A stretch of DNA of 64,000 nt, from positions 124,001 to 188,000 of the forward strand of contig NZ_JARQWV010000005.1 in the NCBI RefSeq assembly GCF_029543245.1, written 5' to 3'. Of the stretch, positions 9,398 through 20,161 are shown in pieces. How positions within the stretch are numbered: the stretch's first letter is position 1; each line of letters opens with the position of its first letter. The position numbers were made by a program, and so were the translations under genes. This DNA is from Caulobacter endophyticus (GTDB lineage: Bacteria > Pseudomonadota > Alphaproteobacteria > Caulobacterales > Caulobacteraceae). Below the pieces are notes generated by a model. The model worked only from the letters and a program-made list of their open reading frames with translations, had not been told where the DNA came from and made no database searches.

Positions 9398-10792
9398 CTA
9401 CTTCTTCTCGACCGGGGGCTTTCCACCGCCGACGGCCGCGGCCTTGGCGGTGACCTCGGCGATCTTGGGCTGCGGCTTGGGCAGCTTCGGCACGGCCTCG
9501 ACCGAACCGGCCTTCAGCACGGCCAGGGCCCGCGACAGCTGGAAGTCGTCCTTCTTCTCGTCGAAGCCGGCCGGCGGCGCCTCGGCTGGGACGTGGGCGC
9601 CCTTGCGGGTCTTGCCCTCGTCGGCGTTGAGCGCGTTCTTGAAGCTGGCCTCGCTGAACCACACGCGGTTGGCGATGTCCTGGGCCTGGTCCTTGGTCTG
9701 GGCCACTTCCAGGTCGGGCTCGATGCCGGTCTTCTGGATCGAGCGGCCCGACGGGGTGAAGTAGCGGGCCGTGGTCAGCTTCAGCGCGCCGTCGGCGCCG
9801 CCGCGCAGCGGGATCACGGTCTGCACCGAGCCCTTGCCGAAGCTGGTGATGCCCACCAGTTCCGCCCGGTGACGGTCCTGCAAGGCGCCGGCGACGATTT
9901 CGGCCGCCGAGGCCGAGCCCTGGTTGATCAGCACCACCATCGGCAGGCCGTTCAGGATATCGCCCGGGGTGGCGTTCAGGCGCTGGATGTCGCGCGGATT
10001 GCGGCCGCGCTGGCTGACGACCTCGCCGCCTTCCAGGAACAGGTCGGCGACCCCGCGCGCCTGGTCGAGCAGGCCGCCCGGATTGTTGCGCAGGTCGAAG
10101 ACCAGGCCCTTCATCTGCGGATTCTTGGCCTGCAGGTCCTTGATGGACGCGGCCAGGGCGTCAGTGGACTTCTCGTTGAAGCCGGGCAGGCGCACATAGC
10201 CGTAGTCGCCTTCCATGCGGGCGATGGCGGCCTTGGGCTTGATGACCTCGCGCACCAGCTTCAGTTCGATCGGGTCGGACTTCTCGCGGGCGATGGTGAT
10301 GGCCACCGTCTCGCCGGCCGGGCCGCGCATCTGCTTGACGGCCTCGTTGACCGTCAGGCCCAGCACCGACTGGCCGTTGACGGCGGTGATGTAGTCGCCG
10401 GCCTGGACGCCGGCCCGGGCGGCGGGCGTGCCGTCCATCGGCGAGATGACCTTGACCACGCCTTCCTCGCTGGTGACCTCGATACCGAGGCCGCCGTATT
10501 CGCCGCGGGTGGTGTCCTGCATGTCCTCGAAGCTGTCGGGCGACAGATAGCCCGAGTGCGGGTCGAGGCTGGTCAGCATGCCGTCGAGGGCGGCCTCGAT
10601 CAGCTTCTTGTCGTCGACCTCGGTGACATACTGGTCTTCCACCGTGGCGAGCACGTCGCCGAACAGTTCGAGCAGCTTGTAGGTCTTGGCCTTCTGCGAG
10701 GGGATGGTCGCTTGGGCGATGGGGCTGACATAGGCCATGGTCCCCGCGCCGAGGACAAAGGCCGAAACACCGATGAGCAGGTACTTGCGCAT
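9398..10792 (-). CDS. ctpA: Carboxy-terminal processing peptidase (S41 family)
   Basis: This 464-residue periplasmic protease has an N-terminal signal/anchor (about 1-28) and a PDZ domain around residues 95-175 (GGLGIEV, GDYITAVNG). The S41 catalytic core follows, with the serine in GSASAAE near 293-295 and the lysine in FGKGSVQ near 320. Family members trim C-termini of envelope proteins and affect cell-wall enzymes. The C-terminus is a Lys/Pro-rich tail. It is downstream of an EnvC-like gene on the same strand, a common alphaproteobacterial pairing. Confidence 0.95.
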   Translation of the reverse strand: MRKYLLIGVSAFVLGAGTMAYVSPIAQATIPSQKAKTYKLLELFGDVLATVEDQYVTEVDDKKLIEAALDGMLTSLDPHSGYLSPDSFEDMQDTTRGEYGGLGIEVTSEEGVVKVISPMDGTPAARAGVQAGDYITAVNGQSVLGLTVNEAVKQMRGPAGETVAITIAREKSDPIELKLVREVIKPKAAIARMEGDYGYVRLPGFNEKSTDALAASIKDLQAKNPQMKGLVFDLRNNPGGLLDQARGVADLFLEGGEVVSQRGRNPRDIQRLNATPGDILNGLPMVVLINQGSASAAEIVAGALQDRHRAELVGITSFGKGSVQTVIPLRGGADGALKLTTARYFTPSGRSIQKTGIEPDLEVAQTKDQAQDIANRVWFSEASFKNALNADEGKTRKGAHVPAEAPPAGFDEKKDDFQLSRALAVLKAGSVEAVPKLPKPQPKIAEVTAKAAAVGGGKPPVEKK

Positions 10793-10933
10793 AAGGCCAG
10801 AATGGCTCCCTGGCGGCGCGGACGCCGCGTTCGATACTCAAGCGGCGCGAACGCCGCCGCCTATACTCCGGCCCCGTCCATCCCCGACGCGGGCCGCGTC
10901 ATGATGAACGCCCATCATTGCTGAAAAAGTCGT

Positions 10934-11980
10934 CTACCGCGACTCCTGCTTCAGCCAGCGCCCCGGATCGGCCGGAACGCCGTTCTCACGCACTTCAAGA
11001 TAGAGCTCCGGCTCCAAAGGTCCACGGTCCGTCATGCGTCCGAGGCTGGCGCCGGCTGCGACTGATTGTCCGGGCGCCACCGAAACGTCGGCCATGCCGG
11101 CCATGACCAGGTGGTAGGCGCCCTGGGCGCGGACGATCACCACCATGTCCCAGCCGTTCAGCGGACCGGCGTACTCGACCACGCCGGCCGCGGGGCTGCC
11201 GACGCTCTGACCCTTGATGGTGCGGATCGACAGGCCCTCTGCCTTGCCGCCGACGGGCAGGGCGTCGCCCCAGCGGCGGACCACCTCGCCGGGCGCCGGA
11301 ACCCGCAGCGCCAGCGGGCCGGTGGCGCCGCCGGTCGCCAGGCCGTCGGTCAGGGCGCCCAGGGTCTGGCGTTCCTGGTCGGCGGCGATGGCGTCCTGGG
11401 CGTAGGCGCGCTCCAGCTGGGTCTTCTCGACGATCATCCGCTCCAGCTCGCCGCGGCGGTCGGCCATGGCGCTCTCGGCGGTGAACAACTGCTCGGAAGC
11501 CGCGGCGGCCTCGCGGCGCAGGGCCCCGACGGCGCGGGCCTGGCGGGCGTAGGCGTCGGCGCGGGCCTGCAGGTCGGGGGTCATGGCCCGGATCAGGATC
11601 GCCGCCCGCACCGCGTCGCGCGCGTCGCCGGGATTGACCAGCAGGGCCGGCGGCGGGTTGCGGCGGAAAAGCTGCAGGGCGCTGAGCAGCCGGGCCAGCT
11701 GGCCCCGGTCGCGGCCCAGTTCGCCGACCAGCGCCGACTCCCGCCGATGCAGGGTCTCCAGCCGGGCGCGCTTGACGTCGACATCGGCCCCGGCCGAGAC
11801 CTGCTGCTGGTTCAGCCGGGAAAGCTCGGCCCGCAGGTCCTCGATCTCGCGGCGGGTGTCGGCGGCCTGTTGCAGGTCGCGGGTGCGCTGGTCGCCGACC
11901 TGCTGCGCGACGACGGCCCCGGCTCCAACCAGAAGCAGGGCGCAGGCGCTGACGGCGAGGATCGCGGGGCGGCGGAGCAT
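10934..11980 (-). CDS. EnvC-like murein hydrolase activator with degenerate LytM domain
   Basis: The 348-residue protein has a signal peptide (cleavage after VVAQQ, near 25) and a long coiled coil (about 30-215) of QxAxDTRREIEDLRAELSRL type. The C-terminal LytM-like domain spans about 235-345. The zinc-ligand histidines expected in an active LytM peptidase are not present at their usual places (GLSIRT, LYLEVRENG), as in E. coli EnvC. It should therefore activate an amidase and not cut peptidoglycan itself. I chose the ATG at 11980 because it begins the signal peptide. It is probably co-transcribed with ctpA. Confidence 0.88.
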   Translation of the reverse strand: MLRRPAILAVSACALLLVGAGAVVAQQVGDQRTRDLQQAADTRREIEDLRAELSRLNQQQVSAGADVDVKRARLETLHRRESALVGELGRDRGQLARLLSALQLFRRNPPPALLVNPGDARDAVRAAILIRAMTPDLQARADAYARQARAVGALRREAAAASEQLFTAESAMADRRGELERMIVEKTQLERAYAQDAIAADQERQTLGALTDGLATGGATGPLALRVPAPGEVVRRWGDALPVGGKAEGLSIRTIKGQSVGSPAAGVVEYAGPLNGWDMVVIVRAQGAYHLVMAGMADVSVAPGQSVAAGASLGRMTDRGPLEPELYLEVRENGVPADPGRWLKQESR

Positions 11981-12040
11981 CGAATCCCTATCTGCCTGAG
12001 CATGCGGCGGTTTCAAAGGGCGCAACAAGCAAGCCCCTCT

Positions 12041-12178
12041 CCCAGAGGGAGAGGGAGGGGCCCGCCGCGCAGCGGTGGGAGGGTGAGGGGTTACGAGGTT
12101 TGACGACGTGCCGGCTCTCCGTCGGGCGCCGTAACCCCTCACCCCGGCCCTCTCCCTATGGGAGAGGGAGCGCGTCCT
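12041..12178. repeat. Intergenic palindromic repeat, family B (paired copies)
   Basis: Two facing copies of CCTCTCCC...GGGAGAGG, with GAGGGTGAGGGGT and its complement between them, fill most of the 210-base gap between rlmH and the envC-like gene. Confidence 0.8.
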
Positions 12179-12191
12179 CGTTCCCGCCCGT

Positions 12192-12656
12192 TCAATCCCG
12201 GTGATAGGGCGAGCCGCCCAGGATGGTGGCGGCGCGGTAGATCTGTTCGGCCAGCATGGCGCGGGCCAGGGCATGGGGCCAGGTCTGGGGGCCGAAGGCC
12301 AGCAGTTCGTTGGCCTGCGCCAGGATCGACGGATCCAGCCCGTCGGCGCCGCCGATCAGGAACACGATCCTGCGCTGGCCGTCGTCGCGCAGCCGCTCCA
12401 GCCGTCCGGCGAAGGCGCGCGAGGTGTGGACCTTGCCGTGTTCGTCGCAGGCGATCACGTAGGCGCCCTCCAGGTGCGGGCGCAGCACCTCGGCCTCGGC
12501 GGCCTTGCCGGGCTTGCGGGCCTCGACCTCGAGGATCTCGACGGGACCCAGCGCCAGGGCGCGGCCGGACGCGGTGGCGCGGGACGCGTAGTCCAGCGCC
12601 AACTGCGCCTCGACCATGCGGCCGAGCTTCCCGACGGTGAGGATGGTGATCTTCAT
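12192..12656 (-). CDS. rlmH: 23S rRNA (pseudouridine1915-N3)-methyltransferase
   Basis: The 154-residue SPOUT methyltransferase has the RlmH signatures LIGGADGLD and a C-terminal trefoil-knot segment AMLAEQIYRAATILGGSPYHRD. It methylates the pseudouridine in helix 69 of 23S rRNA on assembled ribosomes. It lies just downstream of rsfS, a very common arrangement of two ribosome-linked genes. Confidence 0.96.
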   Translation of the reverse strand: MKITILTVGKLGRMVEAQLALDYASRATASGRALALGPVEILEVEARKPGKAAEAEVLRPHLEGAYVIACDEHGKVHTSRAFAGRLERLRDDGQRRIVFLIGGADGLDPSILAQANELLAFGPQTWPHALARAMLAEQIYRAATILGGSPYHRD

Positions 12657-12675
12657 TCTGGGAAAGGTGCGTTGA

Positions 12676-12764
12676 AACCCTCGTCCTTCGACGGGCTCAG
12701 GATGAGGGTTTCAAGAGCATGGCCTTAGACCTCACCCTGAGCTTGTCGAAGGGCGAGGTCGCTT
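12676..12764. repeat. Intergenic palindromic repeat, family D
   Basis: Inverted copies of CCTTCGACGGGCTCAGGATG and its CTGAGCTTGTCGAAGG counterpart flank a short centre. They fill the gap between rsfS and rlmH. This motif differs from the A and B families. Confidence 0.75.
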
Positions 12765-12771
12765 GGCGCCG

Positions 12772-13212
12772 TCAGTTCGACGACGCGGCCGGCATCCGGT
12801 GCGGGGCGTCGACGGCCCAGATCTTCTCGATGTTGTAGAAGCTGCGCACTTCGGGGCGGAACAGGTGAACGACGACGTCGCCGGCGTCGATCAGCACCCA
12901 GTCGCAGTGCGGCAGGCCTTCGACCCGGGCCTTGCCCAGGCCATGGTCCTTCAGCGCGCGCAGCACGTGGTCGGCGAGAGCGCCGACGTGACGATGCGAG
13001 CGGCCCGAAGCCACGATCAGGCTGTCGGCCACGGAGCTCTTGTCCGTCAGGTCGATGTGGACGATGTCCTGGGCCTTGTCGTCGTCGAGGCGGTCCAGGA
13101 TCAGGCGCTCCAGCGCCTTGATGTTCAGGTCCGTACTGAGCGTCGGATTTTCAGTCGAGGATTCGGCATTGGCCGTTCCCTCGTGCGCCGTCGGCGCGGG
13201 GTCGCTACGCAG
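12772..13212 (-). CDS. rsfS: Ribosomal silencing factor RsfS; start codon non-canonical or uncertain
   Basis: The family core runs from TDLNIKALERLILDRL through DIVHIDLTDKSSVADSLIVA to SFYNIEKIW. RsfS binds ribosomal protein uL14 and blocks subunit joining in starvation. No ATG, GTG or TTG exists in frame between the upstream stop (about 13325) and an internal GTG at 13032, and that GTG would remove a third of the domain. I place the start at a CTG (13212-13210) because AAGGAG lies seven bases before it. An ATT at 13218 is the alternative. A sequencing error upstream is also possible. Confidence 0.8.
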   Translation of the reverse strand: MRSDPAPTAHEGTANAESSTENPTLSTDLNIKALERLILDRLDDDKAQDIVHIDLTDKSSVADSLIVASGRSHRHVGALADHVLRALKDHGLGKARVEGLPHCDWVLIDAGDVVVHLFRPEVRSFYNIEKIWAVDAPHRMPAASSN

Positions 13213-13367
13213 CGGAATGCTCCTTATTGGCTTCGCGCAAAGCCCCTCATAGCACGGAAAGACTCGAAAGGTGAGGGGGGTCGTGGTCGCAGGGCCGTCG
13301 GGCGGGGATTCCTGGCCTCGGGGCTCGCGGCGCGCTAGAGCTTGAGGCCGGGTTCGAGGGAGCGTTG

Positions 13368-14072
13368 ATGAAGTACGAAGCCAGTCTGCTCGCGCACCTG
13401 CGTCAGTCAGTTCTCACCGCGTTCCTTCTTGTCCTGGCCGCGCCGCCGACCCTGGCGGCCGAGCCGCCCCTGACCCTGAAGGAACTGCGCGCCCTGCCGC
13501 CTGAGCAGGTCATCGCCCGCGCCTTCGCCTCGTCCCTCGAGACGGAGCCGCGGGCCACGATCATCGACACCCTGCCCGACAGCTATGCGCTGAGCACGGT
13601 CGAGACCCCTCTGGCGCTGCGCCCGGTCGCCGACCGCGTGTGCCGTCAGCAGGTCCTGACCTTCCGGTTCTCGCCCCTGTCGGCCACGACGACGGCTCGC
13701 GTCATCGATCCGCCGTCCGTCGTCGACCGGCTGACGGTCGTCGAGCACTATCGGCTGGTCGCGCCGGGGCGTTCGGATTGCGCCGGCGCCGCCTGGCCGC
13801 CGTTCAAGGCCTCGTCCGACATCGTGGCTCGCGACGGCGTCCGCCGACTGGAGGCGTTGCTGGCCGCGCCCGAGCGCTGGCGGTTCAGCTGCGTTCAGCC
13901 CGGCTGCGACCTTTCGAAGATACGGATCCAGGACCTGCGCAGCATTTGGGGCGAGCGCGGCGGCGAACTGACCCTCAACGGCGAGATGGCCGGGCGGACC
14001 GGCTGGATGATCATGATTTCGGCGCAGGACGACGTCGCCACCCTGTGGACCGGGCCGATCGCGCCTAACTAG
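13368..14072 (+). CDS. Secreted or periplasmic protein of unknown function
   Basis: This 234-residue protein has an N-terminal signal peptide (about residues 1-32, ending PPTLAAEP) and no other membrane segment. Four cysteines in the mature part could form disulfides. I do not recognise the domain. ATG at 13368 directly follows a TTG; GAGGG lies upstream. Its TAG stop shares the palindrome CTAG with the stop of the convergent nadD gene, so the two genes overlap by four bases tail to tail. Confidence 0.8.
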   Translation: MKYEASLLAHLRQSVLTAFLLVLAAPPTLAAEPPLTLKELRALPPEQVIARAFASSLETEPRATIIDTLPDSYALSTVETPLALRPVADRVCRQQVLTFRFSPLSATTTARVIDPPSVVDRLTVVEHYRLVAPGRSDCAGAAWPPFKASSDIVARDGVRRLEALLAAPERWRFSCVQPGCDLSKIRIQDLRSIWGERGGELTLNGEMAGRTGWMIMISAQDDVATLWTGPIAPN

Positions 14073-14638
14073 CCCTTGGTCTGGCGCGCCCGCAGGGCCG
14101 TGGACGAGGCGAAGTTCAGCGGGCCGGTGAGGTAGACCCAGGCCGGGACGTCGGCGTCGGCGATGGTCGCCGCGGCGCTGGCCGGGCGGCGGGCGAAGGC
14201 GAAGCGGCGGGCCGCCGGCGAGGTGCGGGCCTTCAGCGCCGCCCACGGCCGCGAGATCACCGCGACGGGGACCTCGCGCATGATCTGGGTCCAGCCGCGC
14301 CAGCGGTGGAAGGTGGCCAGGCTGTCGGCGCCCATCACCCAGACGAATTTCACGCCCGGGAAGCGGGCCTTCAGCACCCGTAGGGTGTCGATGGTGTATT
14401 GCGAGCCCAACCGCGTCTCGGCGTCGGAGACGATCATGCTCGAGCCCCGCGCCCAGCGGCGGGCCTCGTCCATGCGCTCGGCCAGGGGCCGCGTCTCGCG
14501 CGAGGACTTCAGCGGGTTCTGCGGCGAGACCAGCCAGATCACCTTGTCGAGGTTCAGGCGATGCAAGGCGGTCTCGGCCACGTGGGCGTGGCCCTCGTGC
14601 GCCGGGTTGAAGCTGCCGCCGAACAGCCCGACGCGCAT
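14069..14638 (-). CDS. nadD: Nicotinate-nucleotide adenylyltransferase
   Basis: The 189-residue enzyme adds AMP to nicotinate mononucleotide in NAD synthesis. It begins with the nucleotidyltransferase motif GLFGGSFNPAHEGH and has the family's WVMGADSLATFHRWRGW and ISRPW segments. An ATG at 14722 would overlap proA. I prefer the ATG at 14638, which has GGAG eight bases upstream and starts at the conserved beta strand. It follows proA by 49 bases on the same strand and precedes rsfS further on, the usual proA-nadD-rsfS order. Confidence 0.95.
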   Translation of the reverse strand: MRVGLFGGSFNPAHEGHAHVAETALHRLNLDKVIWLVSPQNPLKSSRETRPLAERMDEARRWARGSSMIVSDAETRLGSQYTIDTLRVLKARFPGVKFVWVMGADSLATFHRWRGWTQIMREVPVAVISRPWAALKARTSPAARRFAFARRPASAAATIADADVPAWVYLTGPLNFASSTALRARQTKG

Positions 14639-14687
14639 GCCCGGCTCCAGGTGGAAACCGAGGCGATGGGCGCTGGGGCGGCCGGCT

Positions 14688-15962
14688 TCAGGGACGAGTC
14701 TGGCCGGTCCCGCGAACCACATACTTGAACGTCGTCAGTTGCTCGGCCCCGACCGGGCCGCGGGCATGAAGCTTGTCGGTGGCGATGCCGATCTCGGCCC
14801 CGAAGCCGAACTCGCCGCCGTCGGCGAACTGGGTGGAGGCGTTGACCAGCACGATGGCGCTGTCGACCTTGGCGATGAACGCCTCGGCGGTCGCCGCGTC
14901 CTCGGTGACGATGGCGTCGGTGTGGCCAGAGCCATAGGTGGCGATGTGAGCCGCCGCGCCCTCGACGCCGTCGACCACGGCCACGGCGATGATCGGGGCC
15001 AGGTACTCGGTGGTCCAGTCCTCGACCGTGGCGGCCTTGAGCTCGGGCTCGATGGCGCGGGCGGCCGCGTCGCCGCGGATCTCGCAGCCGGCCTTGATCA
15101 GTGCGTCGGCGATCGGCGGCAGCAGCTTGCCGGCCGCGGCGGCGTCGATCAGCAGGGTCTCGGCCGAGCCGCACACCGACACGCGGCGCATCTTGGCGTT
15201 CAGCACGATGTCGGCGGCCTTCTTCAGGTCGGCGGCCGCGTGCACGAAGACGTGGTTGAGGCCTTCCAGATGGCCCAGCACCGGAGCGCGGGCCTCGGCC
15301 TGCACGCGGGCGACTAGGCTCTTGCCGCCACGCGGGATGATCAGGTCGATCGACCGGTCCAGGCCCGACAGGATGGCGCCGACGGCGGCGCGGTCGGTGG
15401 TGCGAACCATCTGCACCACGTTCGCAGGCAGGCCGGCGGCCGCCAGGCCCTTCAGCACGGCGGCGTGGATGGCGAGGTTGGACTCGATGCACTCCGAGCC
15501 GCCGCGCAGGATCACCGCGTTGCCAGACCGCAGGGTCAGGGCCGCGGCGTCGGCCGTCACGTTGGGCCGGCTCTCGTAGATCATGGCGATGACGCCGATC
15601 GGCGTGCGCACGCGGGCGATGTCCAGGCCGTTGGGCCGGGTCCAGCGGGAGGTCTCGATGCCCAGGGGATCGGGAATGGCGGCCACGGCCTCGACGCCGG
15701 CGGCCACGCCTTCAAGGCGGGCTTCGTTCAGCATCAGCCGTTCGATCATCGGCGGCGTCAGGCCGTTGGCGCCGGCCTTCTCCAGGTCGCGGGCGTTGGC
15801 GGCCAGGATGGCCGGGGCCTCGGCGCGGATGGCGGCGGCGATGGCGACGAGGGCGGCGGTGCGCTGGGCTGGCGTGGCGAGGCGAAGCGCGCGCGCGCCT
15901 TCGCGGGCCGCCTGGCCCATCGCTCTCATCGTCGCCTGCAGGCCCCCGGCCGCGTCGTCCAT
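14688..15962 (-). CDS. proA: Glutamate-5-semialdehyde dehydrogenase (gamma-glutamyl phosphate reductase)
   Basis: The 424-residue enzyme reduces gamma-glutamyl phosphate to the semialdehyde in proline synthesis. The catalytic cysteine is Cys264 in [13 protein letters not shown], and the nucleotide-binding segment [16 protein letters not shown] is intact. Its partner proB lies at 17752-18885, now separated by a plus-strand insertion of three genes. Length is normal for the family. Confidence 0.97.
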   Translation of the reverse strand: MDDAAGGLQATMRAMGQAAREGARALRLATPAQRTAALVAIAAAIRAEAPAILAANARDLEKAGANGLTPPMIERLMLNEARLEGVAAGVEAVAAIPDPLGIETSRWTRPNGLDIARVRTPIGVIAMIYESRPNVTADAAALTLRSGNAVILRGGSECIESNLAIHAAVLKGLAAAGLPANVVQMVRTTDRAAVGAILSGLDRSIDLIIPRGGKSLVARVQAEARAPVLGHLEGLNHVFVHAAADLKKAADIVLNAKMRRVSVCGSAETLLIDAAAAGKLLPPIADALIKAGCEIRGDAAARAIEPELKAATVEDWTTEYLAPIIAVAVVDGVEGAAAHIATYGSGHTDAIVTEDAATAEAFIAKVDSAIVLVNASTQFADGGEFGFGAEIGIATDKLHARGPVGAEQLTTFKYVVRGTGQTRP

Positions 15963-16082
15963 GGCTCGTCCGTCCCCGGATATGCTCAGATTGAGGCTTA
16001 CCTAGGCTTTTTGCTCCCCCGGGGAAATGGCCAATTGCTGGCGAGTGGCCGAGAAAGCCTGAATGGCGTGTCAGGAGATCCC

Positions 16083-16108
16083 GACATCATGTCAGGTTGA
16101 CATGACAT
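16083..16108. promoter_or_regulatory. Candidate operator for the downstream XRE regulator
   Basis: Overlapping inverted repeats of GACAT/ATGTC occur here: GACAT-C-ATGTC, then ATGTCA-GGT-TGACAT, then a further TGACAT. TGTCAGG also recurs near 16067, 16090 and 16117. The cluster lies between divergent proA and the membrane protein/XRE pair, as expected for an autoregulatory site. This is inference from symmetry only. Confidence 0.5.
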
Positions 16109-16151
16109 TTTGATCGTGTCAGGTTTGCCTTACATCAACGGGAGGCGAGCC

Positions 16152-16556
16152 ATGCTGGCGATCGGAAAGTTCCAGACCTCGGCGCACAGGCGCTACGTGA
16201 TCCGCACCCTGGCGTTCATGATCCCCTACGTGCTGGTCAACACCGGCGCGATCTTCGGCGCTTTCGACGACATCAGGACGCCGGTGGCGGCCTGGGCGCT
16301 GGCGCTGGTGGTTTCGGCCCCGGTGATCGGGCAGATCTGGGCGACCCTGGCCCTGATGGCCGAGTCCGACGAGTTCGTCCGCGCCCTGGTCGCCCGGCAG
16401 TTCATCGTCGCCTCGGGCGTGGCCATGGCCCTGTTCTCGGTCTGGGGTTTCGGCGAGAGCTACGCCCACGCGCCGCACCTGCCGGGCTGGCTGATCTATC
16501 CGCTGTTCTGGGCCGTGTTCGGGGTGGTCTCGCCCTTCATCCGGAGCACGCGATGA
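16152..16556 (+). CDS. Four-helix membrane protein paired with an XRE regulator
   Basis: This 134-residue protein has four predicted membrane helices separated by short loops. I do not know its function. The ATG at 16152 has GGAGG seven bases upstream. Its stop overlaps the start of the XRE regulator gene (ATGA), so the two are made together. Small membrane proteins coupled to short XRE repressors are common in bacteria and often concern envelope stress or competence, but nothing here settles that. Confidence 0.85.
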   Translation: MLAIGKFQTSAHRRYVIRTLAFMIPYVLVNTGAIFGAFDDIRTPVAAWALALVVSAPVIGQIWATLALMAESDEFVRALVARQFIVASGVAMALFSVWGFGESYAHAPHLPGWLIYPLFWAVFGVVSPFIRSTR

Positions 16557-16753
16557 AGAACCGCCTGAAGCTGCTGCGCGTCGAGCGGGGCTGGACCCAG
16601 GAACAGCTCGGTCAGCAGCTGAACGTCTCGCGCCAGGCGGTCAACGCCCTGGAGACCGAGAAGCACGACCCGTCCCTCGATCTCGCCTACCGCATCGCCG
16701 CCGTCTTCGAGCGGCCGATCGAAGAGATCTTCGAGAACCCGCACGTCCGCTGA
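16553..16753 (+). CDS. Short XRE-family transcriptional regulator
   Basis: The 66-residue protein is a single helix-turn-helix domain (LKLLRVERGWTQEQLGQQLN, then VSRQAVNALE) ending in the typical FERPIEEIFE tail of small Cro/CI-like repressors. It lacks any sensing domain, so control may come through the coupled membrane protein upstream. It probably binds the GACAT/ATGTC symmetry at 16083-16108 and regulates its own operon. Confidence 0.92.
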   Translation: MKNRLKLLRVERGWTQEQLGQQLNVSRQAVNALETEKHDPSLDLAYRIAAVFERPIEEIFENPHVR

Positions 16754-16787
16754 GGACGTTCCCAACCCGAGTTCAGGAGCAACACCC

Positions 16788-17699
16788 ATGTCGTTCGCCT
16801 TCTTCGGCGGTCGTGCGATCGCGCGCGCCTGCATCGTCTTCTTCGCCGCCCTGCTGGTTCTGGGGATCACGGTCTCGGTCGTCCGGGCGCAGCCGGCCTT
16901 CACCTCCGAGCGCCTGACGGTCGAGGTCGTGGGGCAGGGGGGCGACGTGATCCTGGTGCCGGGCCTTGCCTCCTCGCGCGAGGCGTTCCGGCCGCTGGCC
17001 GACCGGCTGAAGGCCACGCACCGCGTGCATCTGGTGCAGCTGTCGGGCTTCGCCGGCCAGCCCTGGACCGGCGGCGACGGGCCGTTCGTCGACCCGGCGG
17101 TCGAGGCCCTGGCGGCCTACATCCGCTCGGCCGGCCTCAAGCAGCCGGCGGTGATCGGCCATTCGATGGGCGGGCTGTCGGCCCTGCTGCTGGCCCAGCG
17201 TCATCCCGGGCTCGTGGGCCGGGTGATGACCGTCGACAGCCTGCCATTCTACAGCGCCATGTTCGGACCGACCGCGACGAGCGCCACCGCCAAGCCGTTC
17301 GCCGACCGCATGGCCGCCGGCGTCCTGTCGGCCAGCCCCGAGGCCTTCGCCGCCCAGCAGGCCGCCGCCGCCAAGGGCCTGTCGAAGACCCCGGCCATGC
17401 AGGAGACCATCGTCGCCTGGTCGCTGGCCTCCGACCGCAAGGCTATGGCCAAGGCGATCTCGGAGGTGATGACGCTGGACGCCCGTCCGGGCCTGGCGGC
17501 GATGAAGGTTCCGGTCACCGCCCTCTACGCCGTCGACGCCGAGGGCGCCCTGCCGCCGGCCGTGGTCGGGGCGCTGTGGATGCGCGAGTACGACGCCCTG
17601 CCCGGCGTGAAGCTGGTCCGTGTCGACAGCAGCCGCCACTTCATCATGGCCGACCAGCCCGAGGCGTTCGCCAAGGCCGTGGATGGGTTTTTGAAGTAG
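16788..17699 (+). CDS. Exported alpha/beta hydrolase
   Basis: The 303-residue protein has an N-terminal signal or anchor helix (about 10-34). An alpha/beta hydrolase domain follows, with DVILVPGLASS, nucleophile elbow GHSMG and a closing DSSRHFIMADQP histidine. It should act in the periplasm or at the membrane; the substrate is unknown. AGGAG is nine bases before the ATG. It lies 34 bases after the XRE gene and may be in that operon. Confidence 0.88.
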   Translation: MSFAFFGGRAIARACIVFFAALLVLGITVSVVRAQPAFTSERLTVEVVGQGGDVILVPGLASSREAFRPLADRLKATHRVHLVQLSGFAGQPWTGGDGPFVDPAVEALAAYIRSAGLKQPAVIGHSMGGLSALLLAQRHPGLVGRVMTVDSLPFYSAMFGPTATSATAKPFADRMAAGVLSASPEAFAAQQAAAAKGLSKTPAMQETIVAWSLASDRKAMAKAISEVMTLDARPGLAAMKVPVTALYAVDAEGALPPAVVGALWMREYDALPGVKLVRVDSSRHFIMADQPEAFAKAVDGFLK

Positions 17700-17751
17700 A
17701 AGATCCTCCCCCTGAAGGGGGAGGATCTTTGGCTCGGCGACTGAGGGGGCC

Positions 17752-17758
<7 letters not shown>
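17700..17758. repeat. Family A repeat acting as a bidirectional terminator
   Basis: A perfect 13-bp stem (AAGATCCTCCCCC and complement) with a TGAA loop is followed by TTT on the plus strand and preceded by AA on the other. It lies between the convergent hydrolase and proB genes and is a single-unit copy of the family A element. Confidence 0.8.
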
Positions 17759-20090
<2,332 letters not shown>

Positions 20091-20161
20091 TTAAACACGC
20101 GGTGCGACAAACAGTCTCGGGGCGAAAATTCTCTATTTCTCGTGGAGGGGGGAGGCGTCCG

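Noticed and set aside
13030..13032. Internal GTG as the start of rsfS
   Set aside because: It would delete the conserved N-terminal third of the domain (LNIKALERLILDRL to DLTDKSS).
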